From the NCBI RefSeq assembly GCF_004118285.1, contig NZ_SDHY01000007.1, positions 62,001 through 126,000 of the forward strand: a stretch of 64,000 nucleotides of DNA. The letters are read 5' to 3'. This document shows, piece after piece, positions 17,053 through 25,477 of this stretch. Every line of letters starts with the position of its first letter. The stretch's first letter is position 1. The notes beneath the pieces were generated by a model. It worked only from the letters and a program-made list of their open reading frames with translations, did not search any database and was not told the origin of the DNA. Origin of the DNA: Aquirufa rosea. Lineage in GTDB: Bacteria > Bacteroidota > Bacteroidia > Cytophagales > Spirosomataceae. The position numbers were made by a program, and so were the translations under genes.

Positions 17053-19032
17053 ATGACAAAATTAGACGCAAAAATTCCAGAAGGTTCTTTAGCCGAAAAA
17101 TGGACCAAATATCGTTCCAGTGTTTCCTTAGTAAATCCTGCCAACAAACGTAATTTGGAAGTAGTCATCGTAGGGTCAGGATTAGCAGGTGCTTCTGCAG
17201 CCGCCTCTTTGGCTGAGTTAGGATATAAAGTAAAAGTTTTCTGTTTTCAAGATTCCCCTCGTCGTGCGCACTCGATTGCAGCTCAAGGAGGTATTAATGC
17301 CGCGAAGAACTATCAAAATGATGGTGACTCTATTTTCCGCTTATTTTATGATACCATCAAAGGAGGTGACTACCGTGCTCGCGAGGCCAACGTTCACCGC
17401 TTAGCAGAGGTATCTGGTAATATCATTGACCAATGTGTAGCGCAAGGTGTACCATTCGCTCGTGAATACGGTGGATTACTTTCCAACCGTTCCTTTGGTG
17501 GAACGCAAGTACAGCGTACCTTTTATGCAGCCGGACAAACGGGACAACAATTATTATTAGGTGCTTATTCTGCTTTGCAACGTCAAGTGGGCATGGGAAA
17601 TGTACAATTGTACGCTCGCCACGAAATGCTAGATGTGGTAGTAGTAGATGGAAAAGCCCGCGGTATCATTGCTCGTAACTTGGTTTCGGGTGAATTAGAG
17701 CGTCACTTCGGACATGCCGTGTTGTTATGTACAGGTGGTTACGGAAACGTATTCTACTTATCTACCAACGCCATGGGCTCTAACGTAACAGCGGCTTGGA
17801 AAGCACACAAAAAAGGAGCGTTTTTCGCTAATCCTTGTTACACACAAATTCACCCAACTTGTATCCCTGTTTCCGGTGATCACCAATCGAAATTAACCTT
17901 GATGTCGGAGTCCTTACGTAACGACGGACGTATTTGGGTTCCCAAAAAGAAAGATGATCCTCGCAAAGCGAATGAGATTCCAGAAGATGAGCGTGACTAC
18001 TACTTAGAGCGTCGTTATCCTGCATTCGGCAACTTGGTTCCACGTGATATCGCTTCTCGTGCTGCCAAAGAGCGTTGCGATGCTGGATATGGAGTAGGTG
18101 CTTCAAAAATGGCTGTTTATTTAGATTTCGCTGCCGCTATTATTCGTTATGGTAAAGCCGAAGCCAATAAAAGAAATTTACACCAGGTAAGTGATGAAGA
18201 AATTCAAGCCTTGGGAAAAGAAGTTGTAAAAGAGAAGTATGGTAACCTATTTGATATGTATAAGCAAATCACTGGAGAAGATCCTTATGAGCAGCCTATG
18301 CGTATTTACCCTGCAGTCCACTATACCATGGGTGGACTTTGGGTGGATTACAACTTAATGACAACCGTTCCTGGCTTATATGCTTTAGGAGAGGCTAACT
18401 TCTCAGATCACGGAGCTAACCGTTTAGGTGCTTCTGCCTTGATGCAAGGCTTAGCAGATGGTTATTTTGTTATTCCTTACACGATCGGTGCTTACTTAGC
18501 TTCTGAAATCAGAACACCAGCTTTGTCTACTGACAGTGAGGCCTTTGTGAATGCAGAGAAAGCCGTACAAGAGCAGATTGACAAACTTATGAGCATAAAA
18601 GGAACGAAGTCTGTGGATTATTTCCACAAAAAACTAGGTCTAATTATGTGGAATAAATGCGGTATGGCTCGTAATGAGGAAGGCCTCAAAATGGCGATTG
18701 CTGAAATCCAAGAACTGCGTAAAGAGTTCTGGAGTGATGTTCGTATCCCAGGTGAAGCCAACAACTTAAATCCAGAATTAGAGAAGGCAGGTCGTGTGGC
18801 CGACTTCTTGGAATTAGGTGAATTGATGTGTAAAGACGCCTTGGAAAGAAATGAAAGTTGCGGAGGTCACTTCCGTGAAGAATACCAAACTGAGGACGGA
18901 GAAGCACTACGTGATGATGAAAATTTCGCATATGTAGCCGCTTGGGAATACCTTAGTGAATCAAAATTCGAATTACACAAAGAAGAGTTGAAATTCGAAA
19001 ACATTAAAATTGCTCAAAGATCCTATAAATAA
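17053..19032 (+). CDS. sdhA: Succinate dehydrogenase flavoprotein subunit
   Basis: A 659-residue FAD protein that oxidises succinate to fumarate (or the reverse). The dinucleotide motif VGSGLAG (40-46), the FAD-attachment segment [13 protein letters not shown] (71-83) and the substrate-binding histidine region QIHPTC (about 265-270) are present, as is the C-terminal HxxxYxTxxxE-type segment. Its length is that of the B. subtilis/Wolinella-like long form. Codon use looks stronger (more GT-rich, CGT for arginine) than that of the neighbours, as expected for a highly expressed gene. Second gene of the operon, 9 bp before sdhB. Confidence 0.96.
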   Translation: MTKLDAKIPEGSLAEKWTKYRSSVSLVNPANKRNLEVVIVGSGLAGASAAASLAELGYKVKVFCFQDSPRRAHSIAAQGGINAAKNYQNDGDSIFRLFYDTIKGGDYRAREANVHRLAEVSGNIIDQCVAQGVPFAREYGGLLSNRSFGGTQVQRTFYAAGQTGQQLLLGAYSALQRQVGMGNVQLYARHEMLDVVVVDGKARGIIARNLVSGELERHFGHAVLLCTGGYGNVFYLSTNAMGSNVTAAWKAHKKGAFFANPCYTQIHPTCIPVSGDHQSKLTLMSESLRNDGRIWVPKKKDDPRKANEIPEDERDYYLERRYPAFGNLVPRDIASRAAKERCDAGYGVGASKMAVYLDFAAAIIRYGKAEANKRNLHQVSDEEIQALGKEVVKEKYGNLFDMYKQITGEDPYEQPMRIYPAVHYTMGGLWVDYNLMTTVPGLYALGEANFSDHGANRLGASALMQGLADGYFVIPYTIGAYLASEIRTPALSTDSEAFVNAEKAVQEQIDKLMSIKGTKSVDYFHKKLGLIMWNKCGMARNEEGLKMAIAEIQELRKEFWSDVRIPGEANNLNPELEKAGRVADFLELGELMCKDALERNESCGGHFREEYQTEDGEALRDDENFAYVAAWEYLSESKFELHKEELKFENIKIAQRSYK

Positions 19033-19041
19033 TTCGATAAC

Positions 19042-19800
19042 ATGGAAGGAAATTTAAACCTGACGCTAAAAATCTGGAGACAAAAAAATGCTCAAACTGC
19101 GGGTAAGTTCGAAACATACCAAGTAAGCGGTATTTCGGAGGATATGTCCTTTTTGGAAATGATTGACGTGCTCAATAACCGTCTTATCGAAGAAGGGGAT
19201 GATCCTGTAGCATTCGATCACGACTGCCGCGAAGGTATTTGTGGTATGTGCTCCATGTACATCAATGGTCGCCCGCATGGGCCTAATAAAGGAGTTACTA
19301 CTTGTCAATTGCACATGCGTAGCTTCCAGGATGGTCAAACCATCACCATCGAGCCATGGAGAGCAGAAGCTTTCCCTGTTATCAAAGATTTAGTGGTCAA
19401 TCGCTCGGCTTTTGATCGTATCATTGCTGCCGGTGGATTTATCTCCGTGAATACAGGAAATGCTCAAGATGCTAATAGCTTACCTATTCCGAAAGATCAT
19501 GCTGATGATGCCTTTGCTGCTGCTGCATGTATTGGTTGTGGTGCCTGCGTAGCTGCCTGTAAAAATGCATCTGCCATGTTATTTACTTCGGCTAAAATCT
19601 CGCAATTGGCCTTATTACCTCAAGGACAAGCTGAACGTGCCAAACGTGCTGAAGCTATGGTAGCACAAATGGATGAAGAAGGATTTGGAGCTTGCTCCAA
19701 TACGGGTGCTTGTGAAGCAGAATGTCCAAAAGGTATTTCTTTGGAGAATATTGCACGTATGAACCGGGAATATTTCTCTGCGGTATTTACGTCAAAATAA
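19042..19800 (+). CDS. sdhB: Succinate dehydrogenase iron-sulfur subunit
   Basis: A 252-residue protein with an N-terminal 2Fe-2S ferredoxin domain (CREGICGMC, Cys62, 67, 70, and Cys88 in TTCQL) and a C-terminal domain with [13 protein letters not shown] and [15 protein letters not shown] that ligate the 4Fe-4S and 3Fe-4S clusters. It carries electrons from the SdhA flavin to the SdhC quinone site on the inner face of the cytoplasmic membrane. Last gene of sdhCAB; a strong terminator begins 16 bp after its stop. Confidence 0.96.
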   Translation: MEGNLNLTLKIWRQKNAQTAGKFETYQVSGISEDMSFLEMIDVLNNRLIEEGDDPVAFDHDCREGICGMCSMYINGRPHGPNKGVTTCQLHMRSFQDGQTITIEPWRAEAFPVIKDLVVNRSAFDRIIAAGGFISVNTGNAQDANSLPIPKDHADDAFAAAACIGCGACVAACKNASAMLFTSAKISQLALLPQGQAERAKRAEAMVAQMDEEGFGACSNTGACEAECPKGISLENIARMNREYFSAVFTSK

Positions 19801-19815
19801 TATTGAACTTAACCC

Positions 19816-19844
19816 AAGCCCCTTGAATTCAAGGGGCTTTTTTT
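19816..19844 (+). terminator. Strong intrinsic terminator of sdhCAB
   Basis: A perfect 24-base palindrome (AAGCCCCTTGAA at 19816-19827 and its complement to 19839) is followed by an unbroken T run to 19844. It ends only 6 bp before the proposed TTG start of tdk. Confidence 0.92.
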
Positions 19845-19850
19845 CATGCC

Positions 19851-20432
19851 TTGTTTTTAGAGCCCAATCATTCGAAATCATCCCAAAACTCCAATCCCAG
19901 TGGTTGGGTGGAGGTGATTTGTGGCTCCATGTTTTCAGGCAAAACAGAAGAGCTCATTCGTCGACTTAAAAGAGCCAAAATCGCGCAGCTACAAGTAGAG
20001 ATTTTCAAGCCCGCTGCTGATACCCGCTACCACGACGAGGATATTGTTTCTCATAACCACAATTCCATTCGTTCCACTCCCGTACATAGCTCCAGTGAAA
20101 TTTTACTCTTGGCAGGAAGCTGCGATGTAGTCGGTCTAGATGAAACACAATTCTTTGATGAGCATATCGTGGAAGTTTGCAATACCCTAGCCAATCAAGG
20201 TAAAAGAGTGATTGTAGCAGGTTTAGATATGGATTTTAAAGGTATCCCATTTGGACCCATGCCAAGACTTATGGCCATCGCAGAATACATCACTAAAGTA
20301 CATGCAGTTTGCGTAAAATGTGGAGGCGTGGCACATTATTCACATCGAATTGTTCAGCAACAAGAAACCGTGATGTTAGGTGAAGCAGATAGCTATGAAG
20401 CTCTTTGCAGAACCTGTTTTACCCACGTGTAA
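19851..20432 (+). CDS. tdk: Thymidine kinase
   Basis: A 193-residue type II thymidine kinase that phosphorylates thymidine in the salvage pathway. The P-loop GSMFSGKT (25-32), the DETQFFDE motif with the catalytic glutamate (about 97-104) and the structural zinc cysteines CVKCGG and CRTCF are present. The best start is a TTG at 19851, giving the conserved MFLEP N-terminus; the ATG at 19846 is out of frame and no other ATG precedes the P-loop region. The start is 6 bp beyond the sdh terminator T run, so the gene needs its own promoter inside sdhB or a few read-through transcripts. It is followed by the YkgJ-like gene. Confidence 0.93.
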   Translation: MFLEPNHSKSSQNSNPSGWVEVICGSMFSGKTEELIRRLKRAKIAQLQVEIFKPAADTRYHDEDIVSHNHNSIRSTPVHSSSEILLLAGSCDVVGLDETQFFDEHIVEVCNTLANQGKRVIVAGLDMDFKGIPFGPMPRLMAIAEYITKVHAVCVKCGGVAHYSHRIVQQQETVMLGEADSYEALCRTCFTHV

Positions 20433-20436
20433 AGGA

Positions 20437-20892
20437 ATGCCCAAAGACCCTAGTTTCAATAAATTATTCCAAAGGATTCGTGCCAAAAAACCGAAAGATT
20501 TGGATATGCAGTTTAGCAAGGCCCACGAGGAAGTTTTTAAACAAGTGGAATGCCTCAGCTGTGGAAATTGTTGTAAAACTACCAGTCCCATGTGGAACGA
20601 AACCGATATACAGCGGGTGGCCAAACACCTAAAAATGAAGGTGGCTGATTTTCTAGATGCTTATTTAGTAAAAGATGCGGATGGTGATTGGGTCTATCCT
20701 GCCAGCCCCTGCCCTTTCCTTTTAGAGGATAATGCTTGCGATATTTATGAGCAAAGACCTAAGGCCTGTAGAGAATACCCACATACAGACCGTAAAAACA
20801 TGTTAGGCATCCTAAAATTAACCCAAACCAACACACTTATTTGTCCGGCCGTTTCCCAAATCATGGAAAAACTGGAAAGAATTTATCATTAG
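20437..20892 (+). CDS. YkgJ-family cysteine-cluster protein
   Basis: A 151-residue cytoplasmic protein with a cysteine set characteristic of the YkgJ/CxxCxxCC family: CLSCGNCCKTT, then CPFLLEDNACDIYEQRPKACREYP and a late cysteine in LICPA. Such clusters are proposed to bind zinc or iron; no activity is proven. I prefer the ATG at 20437, 4 bp after the tdk stop; in-frame GTG (20380) and ATG (20395) starts inside tdk would add up to 19 residues. Probably co-transcribed with tdk. Confidence 0.85.
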   Translation: MPKDPSFNKLFQRIRAKKPKDLDMQFSKAHEEVFKQVECLSCGNCCKTTSPMWNETDIQRVAKHLKMKVADFLDAYLVKDADGDWVYPASPCPFLLEDNACDIYEQRPKACREYPHTDRKNMLGILKLTQTNTLICPAVSQIMEKLERIYH

Positions 20893-20968
20893 GAAATTTG
20901 CCTATTAGAATATTTGAAATTGCGCGTATTTTTAAAGAAATTCGCAACAAATTAAACCAAAAAACCGC

Positions 20969-21886
20969 ATGGAAGCAGCAGAATATTTAGGAATTGATGT
21001 TGGAGGAACTGGAGTGAAAATGGGCATTGTCCATCCAGAAACAGGGCATATCAGTAATTTTCAAAGTTATGATACCGCCACCTGGAGAGAATCCAATCAT
21101 TTCTTAGATCGTTTAGCTGATGCTATTGCCCTACAATTATTTCAGCACAAGCATGTGCACAAGGTGGGTATTGGTCTACCAGGTATTTTAACCAAAAATC
21201 GTAAAACATTGATTGAGATTACGGCGATACCTGAGATTGACGGAGCACATTTGATTTCCATGCTGGAAAAAAGATTTCCTGATCATCAGTTCTTCATGGA
21301 AAATGATGCGAATGCGGCCGCTTTAGGAGAGTTTTACTTCTCTCCTGAAAAAGAAAGTATGCCCGAAGATTTCATTTTCTTGACATTAGGAACAGGTATT
21401 GGAGGTGCGGCCATCATCGATCGTAAGATTTTCTTAGGTGGAGATGGAAATGCCATGGAACCAGGACACGTACCATCTAGAAACGGAAAGGTATTGGAAA
21501 GAAATATAGGAAAGAAGGAATTACTACAAATGGCTAATGCCATGCGTGCCAATTACAAAGGAAAAACGGTTTTAGCGGCAGATGGATCTATTTCTACCAC
21601 TGCCCTAGTAGTTGCAGCAGAAGAAGGAGATGAACTAGCCTTAGCTATTTGGAATGAAGTTGGAGAAATGTTAGGAGACATGATTGTATCTTTAATACGT
21701 ATCTTGGATATTAAGAACATTTTTATCGGTGGTGGACTTTCTGCCTCTTTCGACTTCATTTTACCTAGCATGGAGAAACAGTTGAACTATTGGTTGACTC
21801 CAGCTTATTTGAAAAAACTAAGTATCAAAAAGGCACTTCTAGGAAATGATGCAGGTCTATTAGGTGCAGCATCCCTGTGTTTTTAA
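20969..21886 (+). CDS. ROK-family sugar kinase, polyphosphate-glucokinase-like
   Basis: A 305-residue actin-fold kinase. The phosphate loop GIDVGGTGVKMG (8-19), GIGLPGIL, the catalytic ENDANAAALGE (Asp113) and the adenosine loop LTLGTGIGGA are clear. The ROK zinc-site cysteines are missing: after the conserved EPGHVPS histidine region the sequence runs NGKVLERNIGKK with no CxCGxxGC motif, as in polyphosphate/ATP glucokinases. The likely reaction is glucose to glucose-6-phosphate. Monocistronic; 76 bp after the YkgJ gene. Confidence 0.82.
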   Translation: MEAAEYLGIDVGGTGVKMGIVHPETGHISNFQSYDTATWRESNHFLDRLADAIALQLFQHKHVHKVGIGLPGILTKNRKTLIEITAIPEIDGAHLISMLEKRFPDHQFFMENDANAAALGEFYFSPEKESMPEDFIFLTLGTGIGGAAIIDRKIFLGGDGNAMEPGHVPSRNGKVLERNIGKKELLQMANAMRANYKGKTVLAADGSISTTALVVAAEEGDELALAIWNEVGEMLGDMIVSLIRILDIKNIFIGGGLSASFDFILPSMEKQLNYWLTPAYLKKLSIKKALLGNDAGLLGAASLCF

Positions 21887-21988
21887 GGCATTGATGTAAA
21901 TCAAATGTGAGAATTTTACACAATTCAAAAAAAAGAATTATTTTTATCTAATTAATTATTTTAATAGTGCAATTAGGCTTAAAATTTG

Positions 21989-22020
21989 TTTGATAATCTA
22001 AGTTTTAATTCTAATCTTTG
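21989..22020 (+). promoter_or_regulatory. Probable promoter of acpP
   Basis: TTTG (21989-21992), a 19-bp spacer, then TAATCTTTG (22012-22020), which is TAnnTTTG with one extra base between TA and TTTG. It ends 31 bp upstream of the acpP start. Confidence 0.5.
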
Positions 22021-22051
22021 CATCGTTTTTGAACCCCAAAATATTTTAGAA

Positions 22052-22288
22052 ATGGCAGATATTGCAGAAAAAGTAAAAAGCATCATCGTTGAGAAATTAG
22101 GAGTAGAAGCATCTGAGGTTACTCCAGAGGCATCTTTTACAAACGATTTAGGAGCTGATTCCTTAGACACAGTTGAGTTGATCATGGAATTTGAAAAAGA
22201 ATTTAACGTATCTATTCCAGATGATCAAGCAGAGAATATCCAAACGGTAGGACAAGCCATCACCTACTTGGAAGAGAACGCAAAGTAA
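22052..22288 (+). CDS. acpP: Acyl carrier protein
   Basis: A 78-residue acidic helical protein that carries fatty acyl intermediates on a phosphopantetheine arm. The attachment site [16 protein letters not shown] has its serine at position 37. An in-frame upstream start at 21986 would add 22 residues unlike any acyl carrier protein and is within the promoter, so MADIAEK is the start. First gene of acpP-fabF-rnc. Confidence 0.96.
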   Translation: MADIAEKVKSIIVEKLGVEASEVTPEASFTNDLGADSLDTVELIMEFEKEFNVSIPDDQAENIQTVGQAITYLEENAK

Positions 22289-22307
22289 TTGTAACGAAAT
22301 AATAATG

Positions 22308-22376
22308 ATGTCAATTGGTAATTGGTAATGAATCAAGAACTTAGTTTCTTGAAAAATCACCCTTACGAATTGACAT
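22308..22376. repeat. 69-bp inverted-repeat element between acpP and fabF (attenuator- or MITE-like)
   Basis: Terminal inverted repeats of 14 bp (ATGTCAATTGGTAA at 22308-22321 and TTACGAATTGACAT at 22363-22376) match at 13 positions. Inside is a second hairpin TCAAGAA/TTCTTGA (22333-22339, 22346-22352) and a heptamer tandem AATTGGT. The right arm runs into a T-rich tract TTTTTTATTTTT to 22386. It could attenuate transcription between the abundant acpP message and fabF, or be a tiny mobile element. Confidence 0.5.
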
Positions 22377-22411
22377 TTTTTATTTTTCAAACCTAAAATT
22401 AGAGGATACAT

Positions 22412-23659
22412 ATGGAGTTAAAACGAGTTGTTGTAACGGGCTTAGGTGCCCTTACCCCTATTGGAAATACAGTAAGTGAATATTGGGAAGGTTTATCCAC
22501 CGGTAAAAGTGGATGTGGCCCTATCACCAAGTTCGATGCTGAAAAATTCAGAACTCGTTTTGCTTGTGAGATAAAAAACTTCAACGTAGAAGATTTTATT
22601 CCGCGTCAAGAGGCTCGCAAAATGGATCCATTCACCCAATATGCTATTGTGGCTTCAGATGAAGCCATCAAAGATGCGGGATTTGATATGGATGCCATCA
22701 ATAAAAACAAAGTGGGAGTTATCTGGGGATCAGGTATCGGTGGACTTAAAACTTTTGAAGACGAAATGATTTATTTCGGAAAAGGTGATGGTACTCCCAA
22801 AATCAATCCCTTCTTCATCCCAAAAATGATTGCTGACTCTAGTTCGGGACAAATCTCCATCAGAAATGGTTTCCGTGGTCCAAACTACGTAACCGTATCG
22901 GCTTGTTCTTCTGCTAATAATGCCATCATAGATGCCTTTAATTACATTCGAACTGGACGTATCAACATTTGTGTAACGGGTGGTTCAGAAGCCCCTGTCA
23001 CCATTGCTTCTGTTGGAGGTTTTACTGCCATGAGAGCCATGTCAGAAAGAAACGATGATCCTGCAACGGCTTCGAGACCTTATGATGTAAACCGTGACGG
23101 TTTTGTGGTGGGTGAGGGTGCAGGTGCCTTAGTTTTAGAAGAATACGAACATGCAAAAGCCAGAGGGGCTAAAATCTATGCCGAATTGATTGGTGGTGGA
23201 TTCTCCTCAGATGCTTATCATATTACGGCCCCACATCCAGAGGGATATGGTGCCTTATTATCTATGTTGGATGCTTTGGAAGATGCGCAAATCAAGCCTG
23301 AAGAGGTTGATTACATCAATACCCACGGTACCTCCACACCAATCGGTGACCCTCAAGAATTAAAGGCGATCCTGGATTGTTTTGGTGAGCATGCTTATAA
23401 AATGAGCATTTCTTCTACCAAATCCATGACTGGCCACTTGTTGGGTGGTGCTGGAGCTGTAGAAGCGGTGGCTTCCATATTGGCTATCCAACATCAATTT
23501 GTTCCTCCTACCATCAATTGCCAGGATTTAGACCCAGCGATTGACCAAAATCTAGACTTGACCTTGAACAAAGGAAAAGCAAGAAAAATAGACGTTGCCT
23601 TAAGCAATGGATTTGGTTTTGGTGGACACAACGCTACCGTCATTTTCCGAAAAGTATAG
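22412..23659 (+). CDS. fabF: Beta-ketoacyl-ACP synthase II
   Basis: A 415-residue condensing enzyme that extends acyl-ACP with malonyl-ACP. The catalytic triad is visible: cysteine in SACSSANN (about 165), histidine in NTHGTSTPIGD (about 305) and histidine in KSMTGHLLGGAGA (about 341). The C-terminal GFGFGGHNA motif is typical. It follows acpP after a 123-bp gap holding a structured element and precedes rnc by 4 bp, the gene order common in many bacteria. Confidence 0.96.
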   Translation: MELKRVVVTGLGALTPIGNTVSEYWEGLSTGKSGCGPITKFDAEKFRTRFACEIKNFNVEDFIPRQEARKMDPFTQYAIVASDEAIKDAGFDMDAINKNKVGVIWGSGIGGLKTFEDEMIYFGKGDGTPKINPFFIPKMIADSSSGQISIRNGFRGPNYVTVSACSSANNAIIDAFNYIRTGRINICVTGGSEAPVTIASVGGFTAMRAMSERNDDPATASRPYDVNRDGFVVGEGAGALVLEEYEHAKARGAKIYAELIGGGFSSDAYHITAPHPEGYGALLSMLDALEDAQIKPEEVDYINTHGTSTPIGDPQELKAILDCFGEHAYKMSISSTKSMTGHLLGGAGAVEAVASILAIQHQFVPPTINCQDLDPAIDQNLDLTLNKGKARKIDVALSNGFGFGGHNATVIFRKV

Positions 23660-23663
23660 GCTT

Positions 23664-24410
23664 ATGAAAATTCTCTCGGTGTTAAACTGGTTGAATCCTA
23701 TCCGTCTAAATGAAAGAGAGAAATTTCTAAAGAAATCTGTAACCCATCTCATTGGAGAAAGCCCCTCCAATCTTTCCTTGTATCGACTGGCTTTTTTGCA
23801 TGCCTCTGCCTCCAAGGACAGTATCGCAAAATCATTTAAAGAATCCAATGAACGTTTGGAATTTCTAGGTGATTCAGTATTAGGCATGATTACCGCTACC
23901 TATTTATTTCAAAAATTCCCCTTTAAAGATGAAGGCTTTCTCACTGAAATTCGCTCCCGAATGGTGAGTAGAGAATCCTTGAACGTGCTTGGAAGAAAAT
24001 TAGGTTTGGATGAGGTCATTGAATATGAGAATCAAAAGAAAACCATACTTTCCAGGTCTAGCATGTACGGGGATGCTTTAGAAGCATTCATCGGTGCCAT
24101 TTACTTGGACAAAGGTTTTGCCTTCACACAGAAATTTATCACAAAAAAGATTTTAACGCAGTATTTCGATTTAGAAACTGTGGTACAAAATAATCCTAAC
24201 TTTAAGTCCATCCTGATAGAATGGGCCCAAAAAGAAGGGAAAAAAGTGGTTTTCGCCCTAGATGAAGAAGGCCAACACCACAATAAAGAATTTACAGCTA
24301 TCGTTTTGGTAGATAATCTAAAAATAGCCGAAGGAAAGGGCTATTCAAAGAAAAAAGCCGAACAAACAGCTGCTATGAAAGCTTGTGAAGAATTGGATAT
24401 AAATAATTAA
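23664..24410 (+). CDS. rnc: Ribonuclease III
   Basis: A 249-residue double-strand-specific endoribonuclease for rRNA and other RNA processing. The signature ERLEFLGDSVLG with the catalytic acidic residues and the later GDALEAFIGAIYLD motif belong to the RNase III domain; the C-terminal third is a dsRNA-binding domain ending KKKAEQTAAMKAC. The ATG at 23664, 4 bp after the fabF stop, gives a normal N-terminus; an upstream start inside fabF would add 19 unrelated residues. Confidence 0.95.
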   Translation: MKILSVLNWLNPIRLNEREKFLKKSVTHLIGESPSNLSLYRLAFLHASASKDSIAKSFKESNERLEFLGDSVLGMITATYLFQKFPFKDEGFLTEIRSRMVSRESLNVLGRKLGLDEVIEYENQKKTILSRSSMYGDALEAFIGAIYLDKGFAFTQKFITKKILTQYFDLETVVQNNPNFKSILIEWAQKEGKKVVFALDEEGQHHNKEFTAIVLVDNLKIAEGKGYSKKKAEQTAAMKACEELDINN

Positions 24411-24412
24411 AG

Positions 24413-25411
24413 ATGTCGACGCCCAATATTTTGCTTCATTACTGGACTGAAAAAGGTCAAAACAGTACCTTTCAAGATATTTTACAGCAAGAACTCCCCT
24501 CCCAAGTCTTGGAAGTCATTCAGGCTGAATTAATGAATCAGTTACAGAGCCAAACCGTCCAACAGCACTTACCATGCTTCGATTGGGATAACACTCGTTT
24601 CCAAGAAAAATGGGATAATATCGTTCGTTCCTTATTATTGCAAGTAAGTCTACCCAATTTCATTTGGGAGCAATGGATACAGGAAATTCAAGAGAATAGT
24701 TCGGCAAAGGATTACTTATTTCAAGTATTAGGATCTGAAAATCAAGAAATTACGCCAGAAAATATCCTAACGGCAGAAGTATATTTTGAAACTAACAATA
24801 CCCTAGAGGACTTACCAGAAGAAAGCCCAATTGAACCTGAGCCAGAGAAAATCGTGGTGGAGGAAATAATCATTCCTACTCCTGAAGTAAAAGCAACTGT
24901 TATTGAAGAAAAAATCATTCCTGAGCCAATAACAGAGGCTAAGAAAGAGCCTGAAGCCAATCTAAACCATATTCAACCAGCGGCGGGTATTGTGATTGAA
25001 AATGTTCAAACTTCGATCAAAACCCCATCAGCAGACAACTTTTTCCAAGAAGAAAATACTGAGGCTAAGGTTAGTCCTAAGAAAATTATTGAAGTCATTG
25101 CAGATTCTTCCTCAGAAAAAGTTTATGAAAAGCTACAAGGAACTGATAGTTCATTGAAGTCCTTGGTGGAAACTAAAATGACGGAGACATTGGCTAATAG
25201 CATCAGCTTAAATCAAAAAATTAAATTTATACAGTCCATTTTTGATGGAGAAGGACATCATTTAAACCAATTGATTGAATATATCGACCAAGAAGCAAGT
25301 GGTGCTTCCTGGCAGGCAACCATTGAACAGCGCTATTCCCATTTCCAACGAGCAGATAATGAAGAGGCTTGGGAGGAATTATTGGAAATGATTCGCAGAA
25401 AATTCAATTAA
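24413..25411 (+). CDS. Conserved protein of unknown function with acidic proline-rich linker
   Basis: A 332-residue cytoplasmic protein. Residues 1-110 are predicted helical; residues about 110-225 are low-complexity, rich in Glu, Pro, Ile and Val (EPEPEKIVVEEIIIPTPE); residues about 245-332 form a helical C-terminal module with SLNQKIKFIQSIFDGEG and YIDQEASGASWQ, a motif I recall from conserved Bacteroidota proteins of unknown function. It starts 2 bp after rnc, so it is likely in the acpP-fabF-rnc operon. No enzymatic motif is seen; the layout suggests an adaptor with two folded ends. Confidence 0.75.
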   Translation: MSTPNILLHYWTEKGQNSTFQDILQQELPSQVLEVIQAELMNQLQSQTVQQHLPCFDWDNTRFQEKWDNIVRSLLLQVSLPNFIWEQWIQEIQENSSAKDYLFQVLGSENQEITPENILTAEVYFETNNTLEDLPEESPIEPEPEKIVVEEIIIPTPEVKATVIEEKIIPEPITEAKKEPEANLNHIQPAAGIVIENVQTSIKTPSADNFFQEENTEAKVSPKKIIEVIADSSSEKVYEKLQGTDSSLKSLVETKMTETLANSISLNQKIKFIQSIFDGEGHHLNQLIEYIDQEASGASWQATIEQRYSHFQRADNEEAWEELLEMIRRKFN

Positions 25412-25477
25412 TTGATTTTCAATATCAATTAACTTATCAGAAGGTTAGATGTGCCTCCCTAATTTCACTTAAAAAAA

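Noticed and set aside
21986-22051. A 22-residue N-terminal extension of acyl carrier protein
   Set aside because: It would overlap the promoter boxes and is not found in acyl carrier proteins, which start MADIAEK or similar.
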